Shown here in pieces: positions 32,274 to 40,736 of a stretch of DNA of 48,365 bases; position 1 is the first letter of the stretch; every line of letters begins with the position of its first letter. The DNA comes from Acidobacteriota bacterium (GTDB lineage Bacteria > Acidobacteriota > UBA890 > WLXD01). The stretch is taken from assembly GCA_029263295.1 (NCBI GenBank), contig JAJCXT010000019.1, positions 1-48,365 on the forward strand, given 5' to 3'. The translations under genes and the position numbers were made by a program. The notes under the pieces were generated by a model, which did not search any database, was not told the DNA's origin, and saw nothing but the letters and a program-made list of their open reading frames with translations.

Positions 32274-32290
32274 CTAGTTGTTACCGAGGT
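32210..32290. repeat. Three imperfect 27-bp tandem units
   Basis: Units start at 32210, 32237 and 32264; each begins GGCCTCG, and units 1 and 2 agree at 17 of 27 positions. CGCTGGCCTCGATG and CTAG from the third unit recur at the 3' end of the antitoxin gene (31167-31183, with one extra base). There are no spacers between units, so it is not a CRISPR. Possibly relics of a gene end copied several times. Confidence 0.45.
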
Positions 32291-33236
32291 TGAGTTCCGC
32301 GGCCAACTTCTCGACCGCATCGACCGTCGCCTCGGAAACGATGCCGCCACTGTTCAAACAAGCCAGCAGATTCGGGCAATTCGGATCCGGGTCGTCCAAC
32401 TGCACCGCCGCCAATCGGTCCGCGGGGATCTCGCGCGCCAGTCGGTACGCGTTGACCATGCGCTCGAACCACTCCGGTCCCAGGATCGGGTCCTGGTTAC
32501 TCGGATAGTTCGCGGACTCGCCTTCGGTGGCCACCAGGCGCTCGACAGCGTTCGCGAGCGACTGCCGGTACTGCTCGCCCGCTTCCGGCGGGAACTGGCC
32601 CGACGTTTCGCGAACGTAATCGACCGCCGAATTCCAGGTGGCCTCATCGATCTGAACCGTGGTGCTTTGATCCAGATACGCCTCCATGCGTGACAGCGAC
32701 TGACGCCAGTCAGAGGCCGCGTACATCGCCGGGTGGGGAGGCTGGTGGCACTCCGAGCAGGCTGCCAGATAGGCGCGGCCGCCATCGGAGCGCAGTGCCG
32801 GCAAGTCGTCCGCCTGCAGTTTGTTGCGAACAATCCCAGCGCGGTAGCGCGACTTCACCTCGGCTGCGATCGCCTCCGCATCGTCAACACCACCGTGCTC
32901 GGCAATCACTTCGCCGGCCATCACGGCCTCGTCCAGACAAGTGGCGCATGCCGCCGAGTGCTGCGAGCGGTGACAGTCGGCCAGCGAACGATGGCCATAG
33001 AGCATGCACGGACAATAGCAAGGGATCTTCTCGAGGACCTCCGGGTGGGCCTTCGCGTTTGCGTAGGCGACCGGGATAGTCTGCAAATACTCGAGGTCGG
33101 GGAAGTTCTTCTGCAGGGCGCCCGATTCGGCGGGCGCGGCCGCATCGCCCTCGACAACACCTTCTCCGCCATCCGTGCCGGCACAGGCGGCAACCGCGAC
33201 GAGCAGCAGACCGAGACCTAGTCGTTTGATTCTCAT
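32274..33236 (-). CDS. PCYC-motif lipoprotein with a c-type heme site
   Basis: 320 residues from the ATG at 33236 (AAGGAG nine bases upstream). LLVAVAACAG gives a lipobox with Cys18 as the lipidated residue. Residues 72-77 are PCYCPC, the core of the PCYCGC-motif proteins, followed by a Cys/His-rich stretch to residue 100 (GHRSLADCHRSQHS, ACATC). Further on, Cys160-Cys163-His164 (CSECH) is a CxxCH heme attachment site with candidate Met ligands in YLDQ-flanking SLSRMEAY. A metal-binding PCYC domain plus a monoheme domain suggests an outer-face redox or copper-related lipoprotein; this is inference. It is separated from the SurA-like gene by 58 bp and may share its transcript. Confidence 0.75.
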   Translation of the reverse strand: MRIKRLGLGLLLVAVAACAGTDGGEGVVEGDAAAPAESGALQKNFPDLEYLQTIPVAYANAKAHPEVLEKIPCYCPCMLYGHRSLADCHRSQHSAACATCLDEAVMAGEVIAEHGGVDDAEAIAAEVKSRYRAGIVRNKLQADDLPALRSDGGRAYLAACSECHQPPHPAMYAASDWRQSLSRMEAYLDQSTTVQIDEATWNSAVDYVRETSGQFPPEAGEQYRQSLANAVERLVATEGESANYPSNQDPILGPEWFERMVNAYRLAREIPADRLAAVQLDDPDPNCPNLLACLNSGGIVSEATVDAVEKLAAELNLGNN

Positions 33237-33294
33237 GAGTCCCGACTCCTTGTTTCCCTCGGCGACGGCCCGGAGGCCCGTCAAAGGCGGTAGG

Positions 33295-34389
33295 TCAGCT
33301 ACCTGTCTCTGTGTCCGCTTCCACGTCCTGCGTCTTCCAGACGTCATCGAGACCAGCAAGGCGCGGGTCGATGATGTCGAGCCGCGTGTCGCCTCGTAGG
33401 TCGGTCACGTACTCGTCGTAGCGCTCCTGAGAGCGCTGTGTGGTCAGGCGATTGCGAATGTTCTCGCGGACATCGTCAAGCGTCGCTGTCGTCTGTTCGG
33501 TCCGGTCAACGACCTTCACAATCTGCAGGCCGAAGTCCGTGACGATGGGTTCGGAGTAGGTCCCTGTGGGCAAGTCCGGCACCGCCGCAGCGAGCCCTTC
33601 CGTCAGGTCGCTGATTGCGATGAAACTCCCGGCATCGGCTATCGGGGTCGCATCCACATACTTGCCGCCGACCGTCTCCAGATCGCCCCCGGCCTGAAGC
33701 TCTCGCGCGGCCGCAGCCGCCTGCTCCGCGAGATCAGCGGGCGCGCCGATGAACACCAACTGCTCGAGCCGTACCTCCGCGGAGGTCGCGAAATCGTCCT
33801 GGTGCTCTCTGTAGTACTCGTTGATCTGCGTCTCGGTGACGAAAACGGAGCGCTGCACCTCTTCGAAGATGAGCCGGTTCTGCGCCAGCGCCTTGCGCGC
33901 CTGCTCACGCAGATCGCCCATCGTCATGCCGATGGTCCCGAGTTCCGCTTCCAGATCGGCCTCGGTGGCAAAACCGTTGGTGTCACGAACCTGTTGCACA
34001 TAACGATCCACCTCGTTGGCGCCGATGAGGATCCCCAGCCGCTCGGCGCGCTGCTCCATCATGATCTCGTCGATCATGCCCTGCAGCGTGCTCATGCGGA
34101 CGGCCGGCAGCTGCGCCTGGATCTCCGCCTCCGGGAGGGCAGCGCGCATGGCCTCGAGTTGACTATCCGTGCGCTGGCGAAGTTCGGACAGCAGAATCGG
34201 GTCGCCGTTGACACGCACGAGGATCATGTTGATCACCGTGCCAGCGGTGTCTCCGAAGGTAGCGAGCGCGTCTGTCTCGGGAGCGCTTGCGGCTTCCTGG
34301 CCAATGGCAAGTGCCGGCACGAAGAGTACGGCGGCCAGACCCGCGGCGAAGGCAACTCGAAGCAATGGGCTGTGGTGCGAACGGAACAT
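33295..34389 (-). CDS. SurA-like periplasmic peptidyl-prolyl isomerase
   Basis: 364 residues. The signal peptide is RVAFAAGLAAVLFVPALAIGQ. The N-terminal helical chaperone domain starts at NMILVRVNGDPILLSELRQR and contains MIDEIMMEQRAERLGI and INEYYREH, as in SurA/PpiD relatives. A parvulin-type PPIC domain (YVDATPIADAGSFIAISDLTEGLA, then IVTDFGLQIVKVVDR) lies around residues 215-315. It has one PPIC domain where E. coli SurA has two, so I leave the symbol blank. Its role would be folding of outer-membrane proteins. It lies just downstream of mfd, 101 bp away, in the same direction. Confidence 0.88.
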   Translation of the reverse strand: MFRSHHSPLLRVAFAAGLAAVLFVPALAIGQEAASAPETDALATFGDTAGTVINMILVRVNGDPILLSELRQRTDSQLEAMRAALPEAEIQAQLPAVRMSTLQGMIDEIMMEQRAERLGILIGANEVDRYVQQVRDTNGFATEADLEAELGTIGMTMGDLREQARKALAQNRLIFEEVQRSVFVTETQINEYYREHQDDFATSAEVRLEQLVFIGAPADLAEQAAAAARELQAGGDLETVGGKYVDATPIADAGSFIAISDLTEGLAAAVPDLPTGTYSEPIVTDFGLQIVKVVDRTEQTTATLDDVRENIRNRLTTQRSQERYDEYVTDLRGDTRLDIIDPRLAGLDDVWKTQDVEADTETGS

Positions 34390-34490
34390 GATCAGGCGCG
34401 GCGGGGTCAGCAGAATGGGTGGGCGACTCGCCCCCAGGCAGACCGGGAAAAGGCCGGTACAACGGGGGAAATTGGCTGAAACGCCAACGC

Positions 34491-37400
34491 TCAGATTACC
34501 ACGCCGTCACCGCCAGAATCACCTGCGTCCAGTGGCAAGGCGTCCAGCACGTCCCGGGCGCGGCCAATGAGTTCCCCGGCCGGCCGGACCCCGGTCGTTA
34601 CCATGAGGCGGTCGGGCGGGGTCAGGCTCCATTCGGGCCGCTCGCTGAGCATCACGGTTAGCTCGTGTGTCCTGATCGGGGTGCGCTCACCGAGGCGAAA
34701 CGCCAGTCTGTCGGCCTTGCGCTCGATTGCCAGGACGCCAATCGACTCCGCCGCCTGGCGCAAGGAGGCGATCGCGAACAGTTCATCCACGGTCGCAGGC
34801 AACGGTCCGTAGCGATCGCGCAGCTCCTTCTGCAAGGCCTCGAGTTGGGCCGTCGTCTCCGCGGAGGCGAGACGTTTGCTGACCATCAGCCGCTGCAATG
34901 GGTCCTCCACGTAGTCCACCGGAACCTGCAGGTCCACGCCGAGACTGACCTGGGCGCGCGGGCCTGCGCGAAATTCCTCCCCCTTGAGTTCGTGCACCGC
35001 CTCTTCCAGAAGACGCGCGTACATTTCGAACCCCACCGCGGCGATCTGCCCGTGCTGTCGTTCCCCCAGAAGCGATCCGGCACCGCGAATCTCCAGGTCC
35101 ATGGCGGCAAGCCGGAAGCCCGACCCCAGTTCGGAAAACTCCTGTATCGCTCGCAGCCGCTTCTTGGCAATCGGAGTCAACGTGTCCACCGGCGGCACCA
35201 CCAGGTACGCGTAGGCGCGCCGCGTGGAACGACCGACGCGGCCACGCAACTGGTACAGCTGGGCCAGGCCGAAGCCATCCGCACGATTGATGATGATCGT
35301 GTTCGCCATGGGGATATCGAGGCCGTTCTCGATGATGGTCGTCGTCACCAGTACGTCAGCTCGCCCTTCGACGAAATCGAGCATCACCGTCTCGAGTTCC
35401 GCTTTGGCCAGCTGGCCGTGCGCCACACGAAACTCCGCCTCGGGCACGAGTTCCTGCAACGTGCTGGTCAACCGGTAGATCGACTCGATGCGGTTGTGAA
35501 CCACAAACACCTGGCCGCCTCGCGATAGCTCTTCGTGAATCGCGTCGGCAAGAATGTCGCCCTCGTACGGGACGATGTGGGTAGCAATCGCGTAGCGATC
35601 GCGCGGTGGAGTTTCGATGACCGAGAGATCGCGAACTCCCAGCAGCGACATCTGCAGGGTCCGCGGAATGGGTGTGGCGGTCATCGAAAGAACGTCGACG
35701 CTGCGCTTGAGATGCTTCAGGCGTTCCTTCTGGCCGACTCCGAAACGTTGCTCCTCGTCGATGATCAACAGGCCCAGGTCCTTGAACTCAACATCCTTCG
35801 CCAGTAGCCGATGCGTGCCGACCGCAAGGTCTGCCGTGCCGTCCTTGATGGCCTTCAGCGACGCGCGGATCTCCGCCGGAGAACCGAAGCGCGACAACGT
35901 CTCGACCTGTACCGGAAAGGCAGCGAAGCGTTCGCGCAGCGTTCGTCCGTGCTGGTACGCCAATACCGTGGTGGGAGCCAGCAGCGCCACCTGCTTGCCT
36001 TCCATCACCGCCTTGAATGCGGCGCGCATCGCCACCTCGGTCTTGCCGTAGCCGACATCGCCGCACAGCAGGCGGTCCATGATGGTCGGGGCTTCCATGT
36101 CCGTCTTGACCTCGGCGATCGCGCGCAACTGATCGGGAGTCTCCTCGTACTCGAACGAGTCCTCCATCTCGCGCTGCCACGGCGTGTCGGCGCCGAACGC
36201 ATGGCCGCTGTCGGTCTTGCGGGCCGCGTACAGCTCCAGCAGCTCGGTCGCCACCTCGCGCAGCGAGTTCTTGACGCGGCTCTTTGCCTTCGACCAGCTT
36301 GCACCACCGAGGCGATTGATCCTGGGCTTGGCGTCTTCACCGGCATTGAACTTCTGCACCAGATAGAGCTGTTCGAGCGGCAGGTACAGGCGATCGGTGC
36401 CGCGGTACTCGATCTCCATGAACTCCTTGGCGCTCTCGCCAACGTCGATCTGCTTCACGCCCACGAAGCGACCGATGCCGTGTTCTTCATGGATGACGTA
36501 GTCGTCGGGAGTAAGGTCGCGGAAGTCACCCTTGAACGCCTCGCCGTGGAAACGGCGGCGGCGACCCTGCGGCCGCGCGCGGCCGAAGATCTCCGCGTCG
36601 GTGGCAACCCACAGACCGATCTCCGGGATACGAAAGCCGCCCGACAGGTCCGCAGTGGCGATGCTGCACGACCCACGCGCCAGGGGCTCCGCGTCCGGGT
36701 TCGACTCGCGCTCCGGATCCAGCTGCACCGATGCCGGCACGTCGTAGCCGTCGAGGATCTCGGCGAGGCGTTCCGCCTTGCCGCTGCGCGACAGCAGAAA
36801 GGCCACTCGTTCCTGCGCGGCCAGGTCCGTCTTCAGCGCGTGCGCCAGCTCGGCAAGGCGGCCGCGATAGCCCGGGGCCGATTGTGCCGTGAGGTCATGG
36901 GCGCCCGGACGTCCCGACGCCAGCTCGGCGACGGTTACGCGCGGCGCTTCGGCCCGTACGGCGTGCTCGAGCGGATGCACCAGGGTCGCCGGTATCGGGA
37001 TCGGCGCATCCTGCCCCGACGCCACTGCCTGGTGGTAGTGCTCGTCGAGGTACTCTTGCCAGCGCTCCGCGTTGCGCGCAATGAGGTCAGGCTCGATCAC
37101 GACCCACAGCGGTTCCGCGAGGTAGTCCACCAGGCTCGCCGCGAGTTCGTCGGCGTCATCTTCGAGCGCGTTGGGATCGTCGGCCGCGCGCGATACCGCT
37201 GGCGGCAGGTCGAGGCTGTCTACGGCCCGCATGGAACGTTGATCGCGCGGGTTGAACTCGCGCATGGAGTCGATCTCGTCGCCGAAGAACTCCAGCCGGA
37301 CAGGGTGCTCGCGCGTCGGCGGAAAGACGTCGAGAATCCCGCCACGCAGCGCGAACTCGCCGAGCGACTCGACCAGGCTGACGGGACGATAGCCAGCATC

Positions 37401-37877
37401 CACCAGCCGCTCGCCGATCGTATCGGGCGCGATCTCGGACCCGACTTCGATACGGACGATGTTGCCGCGGAACTGCGCGGGCGACTGGATGCGTTCCATC
37501 CAGCAACGTACCGGCGCGAGCAACACCTCGACGCGCCCTCGCGAGCAGCGATCCAGCGTCTGCAGACGCTCGCGCACGATATCGTCGTGCGGCGGCACGC
37601 TGCCGTACGGATTCACATCCAGTGAAGGGAACGCGACGACGCTGCCCGCTGCCGGATGGAAGGCACGGACGTCGAGCAGCAGCACCTCGAGATCCACATC
37701 GGCCGGCACGACCACGGCCAGGGGCCGCTGCACGGTAAGTTGGAGTTCGGCCAGGACGGCTGCCAGATGCGGGCCGGACAGCCCCTCGAGGCGCACTTCT
37801 CCCTCCGCGCGCGCTGCGGCCAGGGCCGCGCGCAGCGCAGGTCGCTCCCGCAAAGTGGCGAGGACGGCGTCGAGCAT
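34491..37877 (-). CDS. mfd: Transcription-repair coupling factor
   Basis: 1,128 residues, the expected length of Mfd. It frees RNA polymerase stalled at DNA lesions and recruits UvrA. The order is as known: UvrB-homology module (FPSLDVNPYGSVPPHDDIV, then LRGGILDVFPPTREHPVRLEFFGDEIDSMR), RNA-polymerase-interaction domain (DLTPDDYVIHEEHGIGRFVG near residue 470). RecG-like translocase with Walker A GDVGYGKTEVA (about residues 606-616), DEEQ box near 704 (IIDEEQRFGVGQKE), and motif III SMTATPIPRTL. The helicase C half has QLYQLRGRVGRS, and the C-terminal UvrA-binding domain is present. No truncation or frameshift. Confidence 0.98.
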   Translation of the reverse strand: MLDAVLATLRERPALRAALAAARAEGEVRLEGLSGPHLAAVLAELQLTVQRPLAVVVPADVDLEVLLLDVRAFHPAAGSVVAFPSLDVNPYGSVPPHDDIVRERLQTLDRCSRGRVEVLLAPVRCWMERIQSPAQFRGNIVRIEVGSEIAPDTIGERLVDAGYRPVSLVESLGEFALRGGILDVFPPTREHPVRLEFFGDEIDSMREFNPRDQRSMRAVDSLDLPPAVSRAADDPNALEDDADELAASLVDYLAEPLWVVIEPDLIARNAERWQEYLDEHYHQAVASGQDAPIPIPATLVHPLEHAVRAEAPRVTVAELASGRPGAHDLTAQSAPGYRGRLAELAHALKTDLAAQERVAFLLSRSGKAERLAEILDGYDVPASVQLDPERESNPDAEPLARGSCSIATADLSGGFRIPEIGLWVATDAEIFGRARPQGRRRRFHGEAFKGDFRDLTPDDYVIHEEHGIGRFVGVKQIDVGESAKEFMEIEYRGTDRLYLPLEQLYLVQKFNAGEDAKPRINRLGGASWSKAKSRVKNSLREVATELLELYAARKTDSGHAFGADTPWQREMEDSFEYEETPDQLRAIAEVKTDMEAPTIMDRLLCGDVGYGKTEVAMRAAFKAVMEGKQVALLAPTTVLAYQHGRTLRERFAAFPVQVETLSRFGSPAEIRASLKAIKDGTADLAVGTHRLLAKDVEFKDLGLLIIDEEQRFGVGQKERLKHLKRSVDVLSMTATPIPRTLQMSLLGVRDLSVIETPPRDRYAIATHIVPYEGDILADAIHEELSRGGQVFVVHNRIESIYRLTSTLQELVPEAEFRVAHGQLAKAELETVMLDFVEGRADVLVTTTIIENGLDIPMANTIIINRADGFGLAQLYQLRGRVGRSTRRAYAYLVVPPVDTLTPIAKKRLRAIQEFSELGSGFRLAAMDLEIRGAGSLLGERQHGQIAAVGFEMYARLLEEAVHELKGEEFRAGPRAQVSLGVDLQVPVDYVEDPLQRLMVSKRLASAETTAQLEALQKELRDRYGPLPATVDELFAIASLRQAAESIGVLAIERKADRLAFRLGERTPIRTHELTVMLSERPEWSLTPPDRLMVTTGVRPAGELIGRARDVLDALPLDAGDSGGDGVVI

Positions 37878-37918
37878 GAATCGTTATGGACGCGGCTCAG
37901 AGAAGGCCCAGGGTGGGA

Positions 37919-38428
37919 CTAGTCAGCGTCCGGCGTCTCCCCGTCGCGCAACGGTACCGCACGGATGGATTCGATGATGGCCGTTGTCGAATAGTCGGAG
38001 ACCAGATCGATGAAAGCGACCTCGCCGCCCTGGTCCCGCACGAGATCAGCTTCGGCTAGTGGCTGGTCACGCCAGTCGGCCCCCTTCACGTAGACATCGG
38101 GCCGCAGTTCCCGGATGAGGTCGATCGGCGTGCTGCCGTCAAAGACGATGACGTGATCGACGCTGCGCAACTCGCGCAGGATCTCGGCACGAGCCGTCGC
38201 CGGCTGCACCGGCCGACCGGCACCCTTCAGTTCACACACCGAGGCGTCGCTGTTGACGCCGACCACCAGGAGGTCACCCAGAGCACGGGCGGCACGCAGG
38301 CTGGCGACGTGGCCAGGATGCAGTAGATCGAAACAACCGTTGGTGAAGACGACGCGATCTCCAGCGGCGCGGCGTCCGTCGGTGGCCACTCGTACTGCCG
38401 CAGGGATCAGCGCGTCCGCGTCGGTCAT
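37919..38428 (-). CDS. rfaE2: D-glycero-beta-D-manno-heptose 1-phosphate adenylyltransferase (HldE C-domain type)
   Basis: 169 residues; the ATG at 38428 overlaps the wzt stop (ATGA). Nucleotidyltransferase signatures are VVFTNGCFDLLHPGHVASLR with the HPGH motif, VVGVNSDASVCELKG, and the C-terminal substrate region VYVKGADWRDQPLAEADLV and DYSTTAIIESI. It makes ADP-heptose from heptose-1-phosphate for the lipopolysaccharide inner core. It is the stand-alone adenylyltransferase, not the fused kinase form; the kinase gene must be elsewhere. Coupling to the Wzt/Wzm exporter ties it to envelope glycan assembly. Confidence 0.92.
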   Translation of the reverse strand: MTDADALIPAAVRVATDGRRAAGDRVVFTNGCFDLLHPGHVASLRAARALGDLLVVGVNSDASVCELKGAGRPVQPATARAEILRELRSVDHVIVFDGSTPIDLIRELRPDVYVKGADWRDQPLAEADLVRDQGGEVAFIDLVSDYSTTAIIESIRAVPLRDGETPDAD

Positions 38429-39912
38429 GCGTCGTCGCCTCGCGCCAGATCCGGGTCGCGTTCGCTTTCGATGCCACCGAGTTGTTTCCAGCGCACGCCG
38501 CCAGTGAACTCCCAACTGTGACCAAGCCGCGCGACACCAACGTCACCGTAGCGGGAATGCACGCGGAAGCTGTAAAGCCCGCGGTGGTAGTCGTATGGAC
38601 GGCCGTCTCGCGAATGCACGGCCACGTCCAGATAGTAGGTGCCCCCGACCAGGTCGAGCGACGGGACATGAATGAGCGCTTTGCCCTCGCCCTTCAGCGC
38701 GTCACCCTTGAAACGCTCGAGATCGGTGTTCGTCCCGTAGCAGGAAACACCGTTCGCATTGAACAGGCCGAGCCCGAACACGAAGTCGTTGACCTCGGCT
38801 GCGGCGCTCCAGGCAATCTCGATGGTCATCTCATCGCCGGTTGCGAAGACGTGTCCGGCCTGGCTGGCCTCGTCGAGAAAACGCACACCCTCGATCCGCG
38901 CCGCCTGGTTACCCCAACGTCCCGGCTCGTAGGGAGCCTCCTCCCCCGTTTCTGGCGCTTCCTCGGCAATCTCGATGTGAGCATCGGTTCCGGCGACCTC
39001 GCCCGCGCTGGCAACCCGTTGTTTCTCGACCCGGGCCAGCTCGCTCTCTTCCTGTTCACCTACCCAGTTCAGGTAGCGATCGACCACCCGCATCGGATCG
39101 CCAAGCGCCTTGACCTTGCCACGATCCACCCATGCCGCGCGGTCACATAGCCGTCGAACGGTATCCACGCCATGGGTGACCAGCAGGATCGTCTTACCGC
39201 GCCGCTTGAACTCGCCGATCTTGTCGAGACACTTGTGCACGAAGGCTTCATCGCCGACCGCAAGGACCTCGTCGATGACCAGAATGTCAGGGTCGACATG
39301 GATCGCCACCGAGAAACCAAGCCGCATGTACATGCCCGACGAGTAGTTCTTGACTGGCGCGTCGATGAACTCCTCGAGTTCAGCGAACGCCACGATGTCA
39401 TCGAAGCGGGCCTCGATCTCTTCGCGGCTCAGGCCGAGCATGATGCCGTTGATGTAGACGTTCTCGCGGCCGGAGATCTCCGGATGGAAGCCAGCACCGA
39501 GTTCGATCAGGGCGGAGATCTTGCCGTTGACCGCTACCGAGCCCTCGGTCGGCTTGGTGGTACCCGCGACGAGCTTCATCAGGGTGCTCTTGCCGGCGCC
39601 GTTGGCGCCGATGAGCCCGAAGGTCTCGCCCGGCTGAATCTCGAGATCGACGCCATCGAGCGCCGTGAACACCTCGTTCGGGTTCAGCAACTTGAAGAGG
39701 TTGCCGCCGACGAAGGCGCTCTTGAGCGTCAGGAACTTGTGGGACTGTGCGACCCGCCGATATCGCTTGGTCACGCCCGCGATACGAATGGCCGGTTTCG
39801 CGGCCGTGGTCGACCCATCCTCCGACGCGGCCTTCGCCGCGTCGTTCGCGCCAGCCATGGCTGTCCCTTTCTTCGAGGTCGCCGCGGATGAGCTCTTCCC
39901 CGAAGAGGCCAT
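38425..39912 (-). CDS. wzt: Polysaccharide exporter ATPase with C-terminal glycan-binding domain (Wzt type)
   Basis: 495 residues from the ATG at 39912, directly behind the permease stop. The first 40 residues are a low-complexity Ser/Ala/Lys linker; a later ATG at 39858 is possible. The ATPase domain has Walker A GANGAGKST (about residue 100), signature NYSSGMYMRLGFSVA, Walker B ILVIDEVLAVGD and the switch His in LLVTHGVD. From about residue 355 follows a beta-sandwich domain (ARIEGVRFLDEA, ATGDEMTIEIAW, GLFNANGVSCYGTNTD, GTYYLDVAVHS). This is the Wzt C-terminal domain that recognises the capped O-antigen end in E. coli O8/O9. With the Wzm gene it forms the exporter for O-antigen or a related glycan. 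Confidence 0.94.
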   Translation of the reverse strand: MASSGKSSSAATSKKGTAMAGANDAAKAASEDGSTTAAKPAIRIAGVTKRYRRVAQSHKFLTLKSAFVGGNLFKLLNPNEVFTALDGVDLEIQPGETFGLIGANGAGKSTLMKLVAGTTKPTEGSVAVNGKISALIELGAGFHPEISGRENVYINGIMLGLSREEIEARFDDIVAFAELEEFIDAPVKNYSSGMYMRLGFSVAIHVDPDILVIDEVLAVGDEAFVHKCLDKIGEFKRRGKTILLVTHGVDTVRRLCDRAAWVDRGKVKALGDPMRVVDRYLNWVGEQEESELARVEKQRVASAGEVAGTDAHIEIAEEAPETGEEAPYEPGRWGNQAARIEGVRFLDEASQAGHVFATGDEMTIEIAWSAAAEVNDFVFGLGLFNANGVSCYGTNTDLERFKGDALKGEGKALIHVPSLDLVGGTYYLDVAVHSRDGRPYDYHRGLYSFRVHSRYGDVGVARLGHSWEFTGGVRWKQLGGIESERDPDLARGDDA

Positions 39913-39913
39913 G

Positions 39914-40717
39914 TCAGACCTCTTCCACGAAGGAATCACGCAGGCGATCGAAGAAGTAGTAGCCCACGACAAAGGTCAGCACAGCGACGATCGCCGTCAC
40001 GCCGAAGCGGCGCCAGTGCAGCATCTCGCCCGTGAACATGCTCGTGTGGTAGGCCTCGATGATGTGCGTCATTGGGTTGAGCTCGAGCAGGCGGGCAGCA
40101 ATACCTTCCGGGTCCGTCTCGGCCAGGAACGTGTAGCTGTAGATCACGGGTGAGCCGAAGAACCAGAGGGTCAGGAGGTTGGCCAACAGATCCTTGACGT
40201 CTCGATAATGAACGGTAACGGCCGCCAGGAAGAAGCCGAGACCCAGCGTGAACAGCGCTTGTACCAGGATCACGAGCGGCAGCCACAGCAGGTGAATCGA
40301 GATGCTCTCAGGCCGGAACCACACCCAGAAGACCGCGTAGATCGGCAGCCCGAGAATGAAGTTCACGCCGTTGTGCACGACGCTCACTACCGGCAAGACC
40401 TCAGCAGGGAAGATGATCTTCTTGATCAGGTTGCCGCCCATGAGCAACGAATTGGCGGCTTCCGGTAGCGACGACCCGAACCAGGTCCACGGCAACAGGC
40501 CGCAGAACAAGTACAGAGGGTAGGGCGAGAGCCCTTCGGCGCGGGCCGGCATCACGTACGTGAAAACGAACGTGTAAACCCCGAGCAGCATCAGGGGGTG
40601 GATGAATGTCCACAGAAACCCGAGCACGGATCCGCGGTAGCGGGCCGTCAGCTCACGCTGTACGAGGGTCCGGATCAGCAGCCGATGCTGCAGCAAGCGA
40701 CTCAGCGAGTGCCACAT
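39914..40717 (-). CDS. wzm: Polysaccharide exporter permease (Wzm type)
   Basis: 267 residues from the ATG at 40717; the frame extends further back, but that would overlap the preceding gene. It is an ABC-2 type permease with six helices. The N-terminal RTLVQRELTARYRGSVLG is followed by FLWTFIHPLMLLGVYTFVF, the conserved PYPLYLFCGLLPWTWF, and the last helices ending VVGYYFFDRLRDSFVEEV. It forms the channel for lipid-linked glycan across the inner membrane, with Wzt as its ATPase. Confidence 0.93.
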   Translation of the reverse strand: MWHSLSRLLQHRLLIRTLVQRELTARYRGSVLGFLWTFIHPLMLLGVYTFVFTYVMPARAEGLSPYPLYLFCGLLPWTWFGSSLPEAANSLLMGGNLIKKIIFPAEVLPVVSVVHNGVNFILGLPIYAVFWVWFRPESISIHLLWLPLVILVQALFTLGLGFFLAAVTVHYRDVKDLLANLLTLWFFGSPVIYSYTFLAETDPEGIAARLLELNPMTHIIEAYHTSMFTGEMLHWRRFGVTAIVAVLTFVVGYYFFDRLRDSFVEEV

Positions 40718-40736
40718 ATCGACTTCGGGGTTTCCC

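Noticed and set aside
32210-32290. CRISPR array
   Set aside because: Three units abut directly with no spacers and diverge too much; no cas genes nearby.
35811-37625. 604-codon open frame opposite mfd
   Set aside because: It lies wholly antisense to an unmistakable mfd gene and reflects GC-rich codon bias; the translation has no recognisable domains.
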